Source of the DNA: Demequina flava | Lineage (GTDB): Bacteria; Actinomycetota; Actinomycetes; Actinomycetales; Demequinaceae | Length of the DNA: 64,000 nucleotides | Assembly (NCBI RefSeq): GCF_000975035.1 | Contig: NZ_BBRA01000001.1 | Location: forward strand, 1,752,683 to 1,816,682 | Direction of reading: 5' to 3' | Shown here: positions 22,911 through 31,442 of the stretch, piece by piece | Position numbering within the stretch: the stretch's first letter is position 1 | How the letters are laid out: every line of letters starts with the position of its first letter | Notes under the pieces: model-generated | Told to the model about the DNA's origin: nothing | Seen by the model: the letters and a program-made list of their open reading frames with translations, nothing else | The model's database searches: none | Made by a program: the position numbers and the translations under genes

Positions 22911-24908
22911 TCATGGAATCCGCACCTGCGCGACGTGCGCCATAGTGTCTGCGGGATCCAACTTCACGTAAAACTCCTTGCCCCAGGTAAAGGTCTGTTC
23001 GGTGAGTGCGTCATCCACGACCATACGGGCATCGTCGGTCAGGTCGATCGACTCCATGTCGAGGCGAATGATTGCGTCGTGTACCTCGTGGGGCGCGAAG
23101 CTGACAACCACGAGCACGGTGTCCGCCTTGCCCGTCGGTGATTCCTCGGCAGGCACGTGTCTCGAGTAGGCCAGGATCTGCGGGTTTGACGAAGTGTGCA
23201 CCGTGAGTCCGCGCAGGCGGCGTAGTGACACGTGACGCTTGCGGGCGGCATTGACCTTGGTGATCACGTCCTTGACGCCGAGTGCCTCTGCCCGCGACCA
23301 GTCGCGTTGCTTGAACTCGTACTTCTCGTTGTCGATCTGCTCTTCTACGCCTGGCCGCGGAACGTTCTCCACGAGTTCGTAGCCGGTGTAGATCCCGTAT
23401 GACGGGGCTCCCGTACCTGCGAGGACGGCACGGGCTTGATAGAGCGGCGCGCCCCCGGCCTGCATGTCCGGCGTGAGGATGTCGTGCGTGGTGGGCCAGA
23501 AGTTGGGGCGCATGTAGTAGCTGGATTCGCCCGAGACCTCCTCGAGGTACTCACCCATTTCCTCTGCGGTGGGGCGCCATGTGAAGTACGTGTAGGACTG
23601 GTGGAAGCCGATGCGCGCGAGAGTGTGCATCATGGCGGGCCTGGTGAAGGCTTCCGACAAGAAGATGACCTCGGGATGGGTCCGGGCGACGTCCGCGAGC
23701 AGTCGCTCCCAGAACGTCAACGGTTTGGTGTGGGGATTGTCAACGCGGAACAGCGTGACGCCCGCATCGATCCACACCTGGACAACTTCGCGTACGGCTT
23801 GGTAGACACCTTCGGGGTCGTTGTCGAAGTTCAGCGGATAGATGTCCTGATACTTCTTGGGAGGGTTCTCGGCGTAAGCGATCGTGCCATCGAGGCGCGT
23901 CGTGAACCACTCTGGGTGCTCAGTGACCCACGGGTGGTCTGGCGAGCACTGCAGCGCGAGATCAAGCGCCACCTCGAGCCCGTTGTCAGCTGCAGCCTTC
24001 ACGAACGACTTGAACTGCCGCATCGTCCCAAGTTCCGGGTGGATCGCGTCGTGGCCGCCCTCCGCGGCGCCGATGGCATACGGGCTTCCGGGGTCGGTGG
24101 GCTCGGCCTGAAGCGAGTTGTTGCGGCCCTTGCGGTGGGTGAGGCCGATGGGGTGGATCGGCGTGAGGTACACGACGTCGAAGCCCATCTCGGCGATCGC
24201 TGGCAGGCGCTTCGCGGCGGTTGTGAACGTGCCCGTCTTCCACTCGCCGGTGCGCTTGCTGAGCTTGGCGCCCTCCGACCTGGGGAAGATCTCGTACCAG
24301 GCGCTGACCAGGGCCTTTTCTCGCTGGACCAGCAGGGGATACTCGCGTGAGGGGGTGACCCACTCACGCAATGGACGCTCCGTGAGTTCTTCCTTGACGT
24401 CGTCGCTGATCGCAGGCGCGAGGCGTCGCTCGGGCGGAAGCTTGACGTTCTTGAGGGCCGCGACAGCCGCATTCAGGAGGTCCTTGCGTGCGGCCTTGCG
24501 GCGCACAGCGAGGGCGCGCGTCAGGACGTCGACGCCTTCGTCCAGCATGAGTTGCACATCCACGCCGGCGGCGACCTTCAGCTCGGCGGCATGTGCCCAC
24601 GTGGCGTACGGGTCAGACCACGCCTCGACCCTGAAGGTGTGCATGCCTTCGAGGTACGGGATGTAGGTGGTTTCGTATTGCGCGTTGCCGAAGTCCTTGA
24701 GGGGCATCGGGACGCTGTCGCGCTTGCCGTCGGGGCGTGTCACGACGACTGTGGCGCCCTCGGAATCGTGTCCTTCGCGAAAGATCGTGGCCCAAATGGG
24801 CACCGCTTCACCGACTACGGCGCGGGCAGCCCAGCGTCCCTCTTCGAGGGAGGGCCCCACGCCCACCACTGGAATGCGTCCGACCGACAATTCTCCTGGG
24901 AAGGCCAT
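22911..24908 (-). CDS. glgE: Alpha-1,4-glucan:maltose-1-phosphate maltosyltransferase
   Basis: GlgE transfers maltosyl units from maltose-1-phosphate to the non-reducing end of alpha-glucans, an actinobacterial route to glycogen. The 665-residue protein has the N domain, the dimerising helical S insert (around residues 120-170) and a GH13_3 catalytic domain, with nucleophile D390 (LFRVDNPHTKP) and acid E419 (FLSEAFTRP). Full length is typical. TreS and the maltokinase that supply maltose-1-phosphate are not in this window. Confidence 0.96.
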   Translation of the reverse strand: MAFPGELSVGRIPVVGVGPSLEEGRWAARAVVGEAVPIWATIFREGHDSEGATVVVTRPDGKRDSVPMPLKDFGNAQYETTYIPYLEGMHTFRVEAWSDPYATWAHAAELKVAAGVDVQLMLDEGVDVLTRALAVRRKAARKDLLNAAVAALKNVKLPPERRLAPAISDDVKEELTERPLREWVTPSREYPLLVQREKALVSAWYEIFPRSEGAKLSKRTGEWKTGTFTTAAKRLPAIAEMGFDVVYLTPIHPIGLTHRKGRNNSLQAEPTDPGSPYAIGAAEGGHDAIHPELGTMRQFKSFVKAAADNGLEVALDLALQCSPDHPWVTEHPEWFTTRLDGTIAYAENPPKKYQDIYPLNFDNDPEGVYQAVREVVQVWIDAGVTLFRVDNPHTKPLTFWERLLADVARTHPEVIFLSEAFTRPAMMHTLARIGFHQSYTYFTWRPTAEEMGEYLEEVSGESSYYMRPNFWPTTHDILTPDMQAGGAPLYQARAVLAGTGAPSYGIYTGYELVENVPRPGVEEQIDNEKYEFKQRDWSRAEALGVKDVITKVNAARKRHVSLRRLRGLTVHTSSNPQILAYSRHVPAEESPTGKADTVLVVVSFAPHEVHDAIIRLDMESIDLTDDARMVVDDALTEQTFTWGKEFYVKLDPADTMAHVAQVRIP

Positions 24909-25048
24909 ACGTCGAACCTACAGTGAACAGCGCTCGCTGTGTAGCCGCGACTCGGGTCAATTACGCGCTCGCGGCAGGTAAATGCCGTGTTCCGCGTCCG
25001 CGGTGAGGGTGGAGACGGGCCAATGCTGGGTGAGGGTCGAGCGCAGAG

Positions 25049-26065
25049 CTATGCGCTGGCGCGGACCACCAGCGAGGCGGGCAGAGTGACCGAGTCCGCT
25101 TCACGGCCAGAAGATGCAGCGAGCACCAGTTCCACCATCGCGGCGGAGATGTCGTCGAAGGGCTGGTGCATAGTCGTCATGGGCGGTTCGAAGTTGGCGG
25201 CGAGCCCGGAGTCATCGAACCCGACTACCGCTACATCCTCGGGCACGCGCTTGCCCCGTTCTCGCAACTCCACAATGGCACCTGCCGCCATCCGGTCGGA
25301 GGCAGCGAACACGGCGTCGACGTCAGGTGCGCGATCGAGCAAGCGCGCCATGGCCTCCCGCCCAGATTCGCGCGAGAAGTCGCCCGCCTCTTCTAGGTCT
25401 GGGTCGTGGAGCTTTCCCAGGGCGTCGCGGTAACCGACGCGGCGGAATCGTCCACCGGGCGTGTCCTCGGGACCCGTGATGTGCGCGATTCGAGTGCGGC
25501 CCAGGGACCTCAAGTGTTCCGTGGCGATACGCGCGGAGCCCACTTCATCAACGGAAACCGTCGGGACCTGGTCTTCGTGTCCGAGGGGGATGCCGCAGGC
25601 CACCGTCGGCACGCCGGTCTCGATGAGGGTGTCGATGAGCGGGTCTGCCTCGTGAGACGAGATAAGCAGCACGCCATCGACGTGCCCTGCTCCCACGAAC
25701 TGAGCCACGTTGGCGCGCTCTGCTTCACTGCCGGCCACCAGCAGCACGAGCGTCTTGCCCTTCTTCGCAAGCGCTTCCGCGGCTCCGCGCAACAGGATCG
25801 CGAACGTGGGGTCCGCAACCAGCAAGTGTTGCGGCTCGGTGAGGAGGAAAGCGATCGAGTCCGCGCGGCCGGTGGCGAGCGAGCGGGCGTGGTGATTGGC
25901 GTGGTAGCCCGTGGCCTGCATTGCGGCCTCGACCTTCTCGCGCGCATCGGGCGAAACCCAGTGGCCGCCGTTCAGTACGCGCGAGACCGTGCCGCGGGAG
26001 ACTCCTGCGGTCGCCGCGACGTCGCGGATGGTCGGTTTGCGTTTCGCGGGGCTGGTCACGGTCAC
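25049..26065 (-). CDS. LacI-family transcriptional regulator of the glycogen cluster
   Basis: The 338-residue repressor has an N-terminal helix-turn-helix (IRDVAATAGVSRGTVSRVLN) and the periplasmic-binding-protein-like effector domain with VDGVLLISSH and VDAVFAASDRMA blocks. A GTG at 26065 (or 26059) gives normal length. An upstream ATG at 26128 would place the start inside the terminator hairpin of glgX and is rejected. It lies between glgX and glgE on the same strand, so control of alpha-glucan genes is the natural inference. The sugar effector is unknown. Confidence 0.85.
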   Translation of the reverse strand: MTVTSPAKRKPTIRDVAATAGVSRGTVSRVLNGGHWVSPDAREKVEAAMQATGYHANHHARSLATGRADSIAFLLTEPQHLLVADPTFAILLRGAAEALAKKGKTLVLLVAGSEAERANVAQFVGAGHVDGVLLISSHEADPLIDTLIETGVPTVACGIPLGHEDQVPTVSVDEVGSARIATEHLRSLGRTRIAHITGPEDTPGGRFRRVGYRDALGKLHDPDLEEAGDFSRESGREAMARLLDRAPDVDAVFAASDRMAAGAIVELRERGKRVPEDVAVVGFDDSGLAANFEPPMTTMHQPFDDISAAMVELVLAASSGREADSVTLPASLVVRASA

Positions 26066-26096
26066 AGACTCTATCGCCGCGCGTGAAGGGAAGAGT

Positions 26097-26138
26097 CGAT
26101 GCTTGGGTGGGGTCCGCTCAGACCTCACCCAAGCATCG
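26097..26138 (-). terminator. Terminator hairpin downstream of glgX
   Basis: A perfect 13-bp stem, CGATGCTTGGGTG (26097-26109) with CACCCAAGCATCG (26126-26138), encloses a 16-base loop, starting seven bases after the glgX stop. The upstream arm of the transcript begins with the GGCCGATGC motif (26133-26141). The T-tract is poor (CTCTTCC), so it may end transcription only partly, or act as a processing site. Confidence 0.65.
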
Positions 26139-26144
26139 GCCCTG

Positions 26145-28280
26145 TTAACGAGACAGGTAGACCTGGGTCGTCAGTTCCTCGATCGACTGCTTATCGCCGG
26201 GCTGGAACGTCTCGACGGGAATGCCGACAGGGGAGTCCCAGGCCGAGTCCCACACCAACTCCCAGGCGCCGCCTTCGTCTGCGGGGATCGTGATCTCGAC
26301 CGCGTCGCGGCTGCCGTTGATGACGATGAGAGCATCGGCCTCGCCCTCTTCCGACAGGGAGCGCATGAACTGAACCACGCGCGTGCCGGGGTCTTCCCAC
26401 CACTCCTCGGACTCGGGCTCGCCGTCCGCCGTGAACCAAGCGGAGTCAGCGCGCGGCCGGTCGTCGTCGGGGTTGATGTCGTGGCCCTCGTAGAACTCCG
26501 ACGGCCGCAGCACACGGTTCTCGCGGCGTAGTGCGATGAGGTGTTGAACGCTCACGCGTAGATCCGCCTGCCACGGCGCAAGCTGCCAGTCCAGCCAGGA
26601 GATCTCGTTGTCTTGGCAGTAGGCGTTGTTATTGCCGTGTTGGGTGTTGCCGAACTCGTCTCCCGCGAGCACCATGGGCGTTCCCGCGCTCAGCAGGACA
26701 GAACCGAGCAGGTTCCGCATGGACCGACGGCGGAACATGTTGACTTCCACCTCGTCGGTGTGGCCCTCGATGCCGTGGTTCCACGACCGGTTATTGTCCG
26801 TGCCGTCCCGGTTGTCTTCGCCATTGGCCTCGTTGTGCTTGCCGTTGTAGGCGGTGAGATCGTGAAGCGTGAAGCCGTCGTGGCACGTCACGAAGTTGAC
26901 CGATGCGATGGGCCCGCGCATCAGCGGCGGATCGGTGTGGCCGAACAGGTCGGCAGAGCCAGCCAGGCGCGTCGCGAGCTCGGGTGCGGTGGGGTGGTTG
27001 CGTCCGCCGCGCGCAGAGTCGCGGAGCCAAAACGTGCGCATTTTGTCGCGGAAGCGGTCGTTCCATTCGGCCATGGGCGCGGGGAAGTTTCCGACCTGCC
27101 AGCCGCCCATGCCCACATCCCAGGGTTCCGCAATGAGCTTGGTGCCGCCCACGAGCGAGTCCATCGTGGCCGCGACCAGGAAGGGGTGGCGCGTGGAGAA
27201 TCCGTGACCCGTGCGGCCCAGCGTCGCCGCGAGGTCAAAGCGGAAGCCATCGACGCCGACTTCCTGCGTCCAGTACCGCAACGAGTCCATCGCCATCTGG
27301 ACCACGCGTGAGTTTTGGAAATCGAGGGTGTTGCCAGTACCTGTGGTGTCGTCGTAGTGGCCGGGAGAGTTGGGCTGGCTGCGGTAGTACCCCTGGTTGT
27401 CCAGTCCACGCCAGGACAGGACGCGGTCGCCCCAGCCAGCCTCGGCCGTGTGGTTGTAGACCACGTCGAGGATGACTTCGAGTCCGGCCTGGTGAAGCAG
27501 GTCGACCATTCCGACGAACTCATCCAGCACACCCTGCGCACCCTTGGACCGCGCTTCCTCAGTCGCGTAGGGAGAGTGGGGCGCGAAGAAGCCCATCGTC
27601 GAGTATCCCCAGTAGTTGCTGAGGCCCGCTTGGTCCAGGTGCGGCTCGGACGCGAACGCGTGAACCGGCAGAAGTTCCACGGTCGTGACGCCAAGATTCG
27701 TCAGGTATTCGATCGACGCGGGGTGAGCGAGTCCGGCGTATGTACCGCGGAGGTGCTTGGGGATGTCCTGCATCTGCTGGGTGAAGCCCTTGACGTGCAG
27801 TTCGTAAATGACGGTGTCCGCCCACGGAATGCGCGGGTGAGGCGTCTGCCACGACCCGCCGGGCTCTGCCGTCACCACGGACTTCGGTACCAAGGGAGCG
27901 GTGTCGGCCTCATCGCGGTTCGACAGCAGCGCGTGAGCGGAGTCGTCGGTCATCGGAACGAGGTCGCCCTCAAGGCCCCGGGCGTAAGGGTCAATGAGCA
28001 GCTTGTTCGAGTTGTAGCGGTGCCCCTTCTTGGGCGCCCAGGGTCCGTCGGCGCGGAAGCCGTAGCGCTGGCCCTCGCCAATGCCCGGAACGAACGCATG
28101 CCACACGCCCGCAGTGGGGCCGTGCAGCGCGACGCGGGTCTCGTTGTCCTCGTTGTCGAACAGGCACAGGTCGACCGCGGTCGCATTACCTGCGTAGACG
28201 CCGACGACTGCACCGCCGTCCACGGTGTGCACGCCAAGGCGGTGGGGAGTAGGGGAAGGGACGACTCCATCAATGGTCAT
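26145..28280 (-). CDS. glgX: Glycogen debranching enzyme (isoamylase type, GlgX/TreX)
   Basis: This 711-residue enzyme hydrolyses alpha-1,6 branches of glycogen or limit dextrin. It has an N-terminal CBM48 and a GH13_11 barrel; the nucleophile lies in GFRFDLAATLGR and the acid in LIAEPWDVG, with VTCHDGFTLHDL as the later conserved block. Full length is normal and there is no signal peptide. It heads the minus-strand glycogen cluster, followed by a terminator, the LacI gene, glgE and glgB. One GCATCGGCC motif (26332-26340) lies inside. Confidence 0.95.
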   Translation of the reverse strand: MTIDGVVPSPTPHRLGVHTVDGGAVVGVYAGNATAVDLCLFDNEDNETRVALHGPTAGVWHAFVPGIGEGQRYGFRADGPWAPKKGHRYNSNKLLIDPYARGLEGDLVPMTDDSAHALLSNRDEADTAPLVPKSVVTAEPGGSWQTPHPRIPWADTVIYELHVKGFTQQMQDIPKHLRGTYAGLAHPASIEYLTNLGVTTVELLPVHAFASEPHLDQAGLSNYWGYSTMGFFAPHSPYATEEARSKGAQGVLDEFVGMVDLLHQAGLEVILDVVYNHTAEAGWGDRVLSWRGLDNQGYYRSQPNSPGHYDDTTGTGNTLDFQNSRVVQMAMDSLRYWTQEVGVDGFRFDLAATLGRTGHGFSTRHPFLVAATMDSLVGGTKLIAEPWDVGMGGWQVGNFPAPMAEWNDRFRDKMRTFWLRDSARGGRNHPTAPELATRLAGSADLFGHTDPPLMRGPIASVNFVTCHDGFTLHDLTAYNGKHNEANGEDNRDGTDNNRSWNHGIEGHTDEVEVNMFRRRSMRNLLGSVLLSAGTPMVLAGDEFGNTQHGNNNAYCQDNEISWLDWQLAPWQADLRVSVQHLIALRRENRVLRPSEFYEGHDINPDDDRPRADSAWFTADGEPESEEWWEDPGTRVVQFMRSLSEEGEADALIVINGSRDAVEITIPADEGGAWELVWDSAWDSPVGIPVETFQPGDKQSIEELTTQVYLSR

Positions 28281-28361
28281 GTGTCTATTGTGCCGATCTT
28301 GTAAGTTCTGACCAGGGGCAATGTGAGCGTTTCGCTTGCCGCTGGCGATTGAATCGAAGTG

Positions 28362-28997
28362 TCAGGCAGCCACACGCTGCGACGCGGATGCGATGCCAAG
28401 CCACGAGTGCGGGACCTTGTCGAAGCACCAGCCCAACTTGGGTGCCTTCTGCGAAATCCAGATCGCAGGCACGCGCTTGTCGCCACGCGTGGAACCCGCG
28501 AGCATGAAGCAGTGGTTCTTCTTGAGGAACTGTGGATGCGCGGCCATGATCGACAAGCCCTCTGCGATTGTGAGGGGTGTGCGCTCGCGGTCCGCGATCT
28601 GAGTGGTGGCGTCCAGGGGTGCCGCGTCGCGGAACTCGTCGCCGCGCTGCACATTCACAAGGAGATAGGCCGATGCTTGGGGCACGTCGAGCTCGGGCCG
28701 GTCGCCGTAGGGGGTCAGGCCTTCATCGCCGTGGTTGCGGTCCAGAATGCCCTCCGCGGTGGAGCCGGGAAGGCGCATGAGTGGCACGCGCACTGCGGGG
28801 TCGATCAGGCTGTCTGCGACCACGGCGATGTAGGGAACAACGCCGTCGTCCGGAAATGCGTCCTGCGGAAGTTGGCTTGCCGTGGCCCGCAGCGGTGCGA
28901 AGAGGTCGCGGAACGCCGTCTCATCAAAGCCCGCGAGGCCATTAAGGTCATTGGCAATAAAGGCATCTACCTGGGAATCGAGGAGAAGGTCGGACAC
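28362..28997 (-). CDS. DUF5701 family protein
   Basis: The 211-residue product matches, from memory, the actinobacterial DUF5701 family: the run of LPFV-like strands, then AYLLVNVQRGDEF, TPLTIAEGLSIM, KNHCFMLAGS and the C-terminal VPAIWISQKAPKLGWC. Function is unknown; there is no signal or membrane segment. GTG 28997 is preferred because GGAG lies six bases upstream; an in-frame TTG at 29009 is the alternative. One GGCCGATGC motif (28668-28676) lies in it. It sits at the border of the low-GC island. Confidence 0.75.
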   Translation of the reverse strand: MSDLLLDSQVDAFIANDLNGLAGFDETAFRDLFAPLRATASQLPQDAFPDDGVVPYIAVVADSLIDPAVRVPLMRLPGSTAEGILDRNHGDEGLTPYGDRPELDVPQASAYLLVNVQRGDEFRDAAPLDATTQIADRERTPLTIAEGLSIMAAHPQFLKKNHCFMLAGSTRGDKRVPAIWISQKAPKLGWCFDKVPHSWLGIASASQRVAA

Positions 28998-29106
28998 GTG
29001 CGACTCCAATCGCTAGGCGGCTCAGGCCTAACGCTTCGCGCGTGCGCGACGTTCCCGAGGTGTGCGGGGGCGGAAACCCGCAGCTGGCTGGGTGCGCGAG
29101 GTGCCG

Positions 29107-29748
29107 CTACAGGGCGCCCGTCGTACGCAGGCAGTCCACTTCACCACGCGTCGCGCTCGCCACGTCGCCTGCTTGCGCGGAGAGTTCGATTCCGGTGGCA
29201 TCCGGTTCCGTCTCGTATCCCGCGTCCTCGAGGCAAGCACGGAGTTCGTCGGCGATGCTCTCGACGTACTGCTCACGTGCCACCTGGACGGAGGGTTGCA
29301 GTTGATAGACCTTGTCGACCCACGCGCTGTGCAGGAGCTCGCAGTCGTTTGCGGCGGCGTCGTGCTCAGGTCCCCATGAACCCACAACGCTGACGGAGTA
29401 GCCAGGAATGACGACCCCGTCGCGACCCGTGGACTCGACGACTTCTCCGTTCAGGCCTGCGATGTTAAAGCACTCGACGGTCGCTTCGACGGCGGCACGG
29501 GCAGACTCGACTGGCATTTCGCCACGTTCCTGAGCCTCGGTGAGTAGGGCGACTTGGGATTGTGCCGCCCCGCTCGATTGGGCATCTTCTAGTGCCTCGT
29601 CGACAAGATTATCGAATGTGCCGTCCACTCCACTGTCCTCCTGAGTGGCACACCCCGCGAGCGCTGCTATTCCGATTGCGCACGCCACGAACGACGGCAC
29701 AATCGGCGTTCGCGTTACTGGTCTCCCGCAGGCGTCATGACAGCCCAT
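29107..29748 (-). CDS. Four-cysteine lipoprotein A (paralogue of 30243-30896)
   Basis: The 213-residue product has a lipoprotein signal (FVACAIGIAALAGC) and a mostly helical acidic domain. After the lipidated cysteine it has four more cysteines in VEC, NDC, RACL and VDCL contexts, which align one to one with the four in the lipoprotein at 30243-30896. The shared frame includes EAQERGEMPVESARAAVE against EAQEAGEVPYETMRAAIQ. It starts 13 bases after the stop of a small secreted protein, and the same peptide-then-lipoprotein order repeats upstream. A role as immunity or accessory protein to that peptide is inference. No known family recognised. Confidence 0.8.
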   Translation of the reverse strand: MGCHDACGRPVTRTPIVPSFVACAIGIAALAGCATQEDSGVDGTFDNLVDEALEDAQSSGAAQSQVALLTEAQERGEMPVESARAAVEATVECFNIAGLNGEVVESTGRDGVVIPGYSVSVVGSWGPEHDAAANDCELLHSAWVDKVYQLQPSVQVAREQYVESIADELRACLEDAGYETEPDATGIELSAQAGDVASATRGEVDCLRTTGAL

Positions 29749-29761
29749 TTGCGCCGCCTCA

Positions 29762-30103
29762 TCAGTAACGCAGTCTCACTGCGTCACAAACGTACGCAGA
29801 AACAGACACATAGCCGCCGTGAACGCTGCTGTTCCATTTGAAACTAGTCCATCCAGTTGACCCGTGTTCGGTCCACCGACCAGAGAGGGCGAGATGGTAA
29901 TCGTCTTTGTCTCCATAGGCGTACGCAGACCGATGCCCATAACTTAGGTGTCCCCACGTTGCGTTGAGGTATATCGATCCATCGCTTGCGTAAAGCGGCG
30001 ATGTGGTGTGGTAGGCACTTGCTGGCGTCGCAATTGTCGTCGCTCCCGCAAGCGCAATTGCTGTGGCAATCCCAACTTTTTGGAGCGTGGCCCTGTAGTT
30101 CAT
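29762..30103 (-). CDS. Small secreted protein, possible lactococcin-972-like bacteriocin (1)
   Basis: The 113-residue preprotein has a Sec signal (KVGIATAIALAGATTIATPASA, cleaved near residue 30) and a mature part of about 83 residues rich in Tyr, His, Ser, Gly and Trp, with GHLSYGHRSAYAYGDKDDYH and SGRWTEHGSTGW. That composition and the beta-rich look recall the lactococcin 972 family, but it ends in LRLRY rather than Tyr-x-x-Trp and has one cysteine. ATG 30103 is chosen for the perfect GGGGGAG site five bases upstream. Its DNA is lower in GC than its neighbours. Other small secreted beta proteins cannot be excluded. Confidence 0.6.
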   Translation of the reverse strand: MNYRATLQKVGIATAIALAGATTIATPASAYHTTSPLYASDGSIYLNATWGHLSYGHRSAYAYGDKDDYHLALSGRWTEHGSTGWTSFKWNSSVHGGYVSVSAYVCDAVRLRY

Positions 30104-30163
30104 ATCTCCCCCGAGATGAATTGCAAGTCTATAGTTGGTCGGCGTCTGACACGCTAGCACGCG

Positions 30164-30178
30164 TTGCGCAATTGCGAA
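30164..30178. promoter_or_regulatory. 15-bp dyad upstream of the small secreted protein gene
   Basis: TTGCGCAATTGCGAA is symmetric except for one pair and lies about 60 bases upstream of ATG 30103, in a spacer with a TATAGA -10-like hexamer on the minus strand closer to the gene. It may be an operator. Inference only. Confidence 0.3.
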
Positions 30179-30242
30179 CCTTCGGGAATTGGGCTTGAGG
30201 CTTCACTTAGGCCTGTGCCGCGCGGGCTTGCTCGCGAAGAAT

Positions 30243-30896
30243 CTACAAGCCGTCGATGCCGACAGCTCCCAAGCAGTCAAAGCCGTCCTGTTCGGCGCCC
30301 ATGTGCTCCAGTGCAAGTGTGGCTAGATCCCAGCCGTCTGAGTTGTCGTCGGTTTCTACGCCATTCTCACTCAAACACTCGCGCAGCTCTTCTTCTTTCG
30401 ACTGCACGAATCCGACTAGCAGTTCGCGGGCTCGCGGTTGCTGCTGATATGCGGCGCTTAGCCAGTACGACTCGCTCTCTTCACAGGTTCGGATCAATTC
30501 CCAACCTGTCTTTGTGTCAATCTCGTCGCCGTGCGAGGCGCGGTACATCGGGATCTCCAGCCCCGACGCACGCGTCTCATCTACGATGGAGGCGGCCAAG
30601 CCCGCCTCCGTCATGCATTCGACGGCTCTTTGGATAGCTGCGCGCATTGTCTCGTAGGGCACTTCGCCCGCTTCCTGGGCCTCACGTAGATTGCTAATTT
30701 GAGTCTCACTGGCCCCGCCCGATTCCGCCTCCTCGAGATACGACTCCAATCGCTGCGAGTATGACTGTCCCTCTGCAGTTGGATCCTCGAGAGGGTTTCC
30801 CTCTGCGCAACCCGCTGTGGCCAATACTGCCGACATCACAATCAGGGCCGGGATCGCTGAATGCCCAACGGAAGTACCCATTGAACGGCCTACCAC
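30243..30896 (-). CDS. Four-cysteine lipoprotein B (paralogue of 29107-29748)
   Basis: The 217-residue product has a lipoprotein signal (ALIVMSAVLATAGC) and an acidic, mostly helical extracytoplasmic domain. The four later cysteines (VECM, RTCE, RECL, FDCL) match those of lipoprotein A, predicting two disulfides. Its start codon overlaps the stop of the small secreted protein upstream by seven bases, so translation is coupled. Tight coupling of a secreted peptide to a membrane-anchored partner suggests a toxin and immunity pair, but no homologue of known function comes to mind. Confidence 0.8.
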   Translation of the reverse strand: MVGRSMGTSVGHSAIPALIVMSAVLATAGCAEGNPLEDPTAEGQSYSQRLESYLEEAESGGASETQISNLREAQEAGEVPYETMRAAIQRAVECMTEAGLAASIVDETRASGLEIPMYRASHGDEIDTKTGWELIRTCEESESYWLSAAYQQQPRARELLVGFVQSKEEELRECLSENGVETDDNSDGWDLATLALEHMGAEQDGFDCLGAVGIDGL

Positions 30897-31201
30897 TCTG
30901 AGTAGTGGGAAGAGATTCGCGTGGTCGTAATGCTCACGACATCATCGTTAATCGCTGGACCCTGATAGACGGTCTGGCCATTTTGCGTCCAACGGACGGT
31001 GACACGGAGGTCTGCCCAGTCCGAGTGCTTGGTGAAGGCCCTCATTGCCGATTGGCCCGAAAGGGAGTATTGGCCGTGGTTAGTGCTGCCATGCCAGTGA
31101 GACTTCTCGTAGTTCCATGTGTGTGAGCCCGCGTGTGCAGGGCCAGCGAGTGCTACGGTGACGAATCCGGCCGTGATTAGAGTGGCAATCATTTTGCGCA
31201 T
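30890..31201 (-). CDS. Small secreted protein, possible lactococcin-972-like bacteriocin (2)
   Basis: The 103-residue preprotein has a Sec signal (IATLITAGFVTVALAGPAHA, cleaved after residue 24). The mature chain has about 79 residues without cysteine, starts GSHTWNYEKSHWHGSTNHG and ends SSHYSEW. Lactococcin 972 has the same plan: an early Trp, a His-Gly-Ser-x-x-His patch and a final aromatic-x-x-Trp. Lactococcin 972 binds lipid II and blocks septum formation; that activity here is inference. The ATG follows GGGGAGG, and a consensus promoter lies upstream at 31255-31283. It is translationally coupled to lipoprotein B. Confidence 0.65.
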   Translation of the reverse strand: MRKMIATLITAGFVTVALAGPAHAGSHTWNYEKSHWHGSTNHGQYSLSGQSAMRAFTKHSDWADLRVTVRWTQNGQTVYQGPAINDDVVSITTTRISSHYSEW

Positions 31202-31254
31202 TTCATTTCCTCCCCTGGAGTATCTGCAATTCTCGTAGATTCTCTAGCGGCATG

Positions 31255-31283
31255 ACCGTATCGCTGCTCATATTGAGTGTCAA
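31255..31283 (-). promoter_or_regulatory. Sigma-70-type promoter of the secreted peptide/lipoprotein module
   Basis: On the minus strand TTGACA (31283-31278) is followed after exactly 17 bases by TACGGT (31260-31255). This is one of the best consensus promoters in the window. It would start RNA about 47 bases before ATG 31201, so the peptide genes can be expressed independently of the exporter genes. Confidence 0.75.
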
Positions 31284-31442
31284 GGGAGGTTCTCCGTGAT
31301 AGGTGCGCGTATGCGCGTTAATGCCATGGTTCCGGCGCCCCGGAGTCACTTTTTCAGCGACAGCTGGACGAACGGCAAGCATCGCGAGAATCTCTCGGAC
31401 GCGTTCGCATTGCGCGTTCGGCCGTGAAATATTGGCCCGTTC

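Noticed and set aside
21556..22971. Long plus-strand open frame across glgB
   Set aside because: Antisense to the conserved glgB gene with a product of no recognisable family.
24923..24945. Operator for the LacI protein upstream of glgE
   Set aside because: An AGCGCT core within a loose ACAG/CTGT dyad is present, but the arms do not match well and no second copy was seen, so it is not listed as a feature.
29010..29106. Possible tRNA or structured RNA in the GC-rich spacer
   Set aside because: Some short hairpins can be drawn, but no cloverleaf with a T-loop GTTCRA sequence is present.
31202..31442. A further small gene between the peptide and permease genes
   Set aside because: Short frames exist on both strands but none has a signal peptide or a ribosome site. 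The stretch is explained by the promoter at 31255-31283 and the permease 3' flank.
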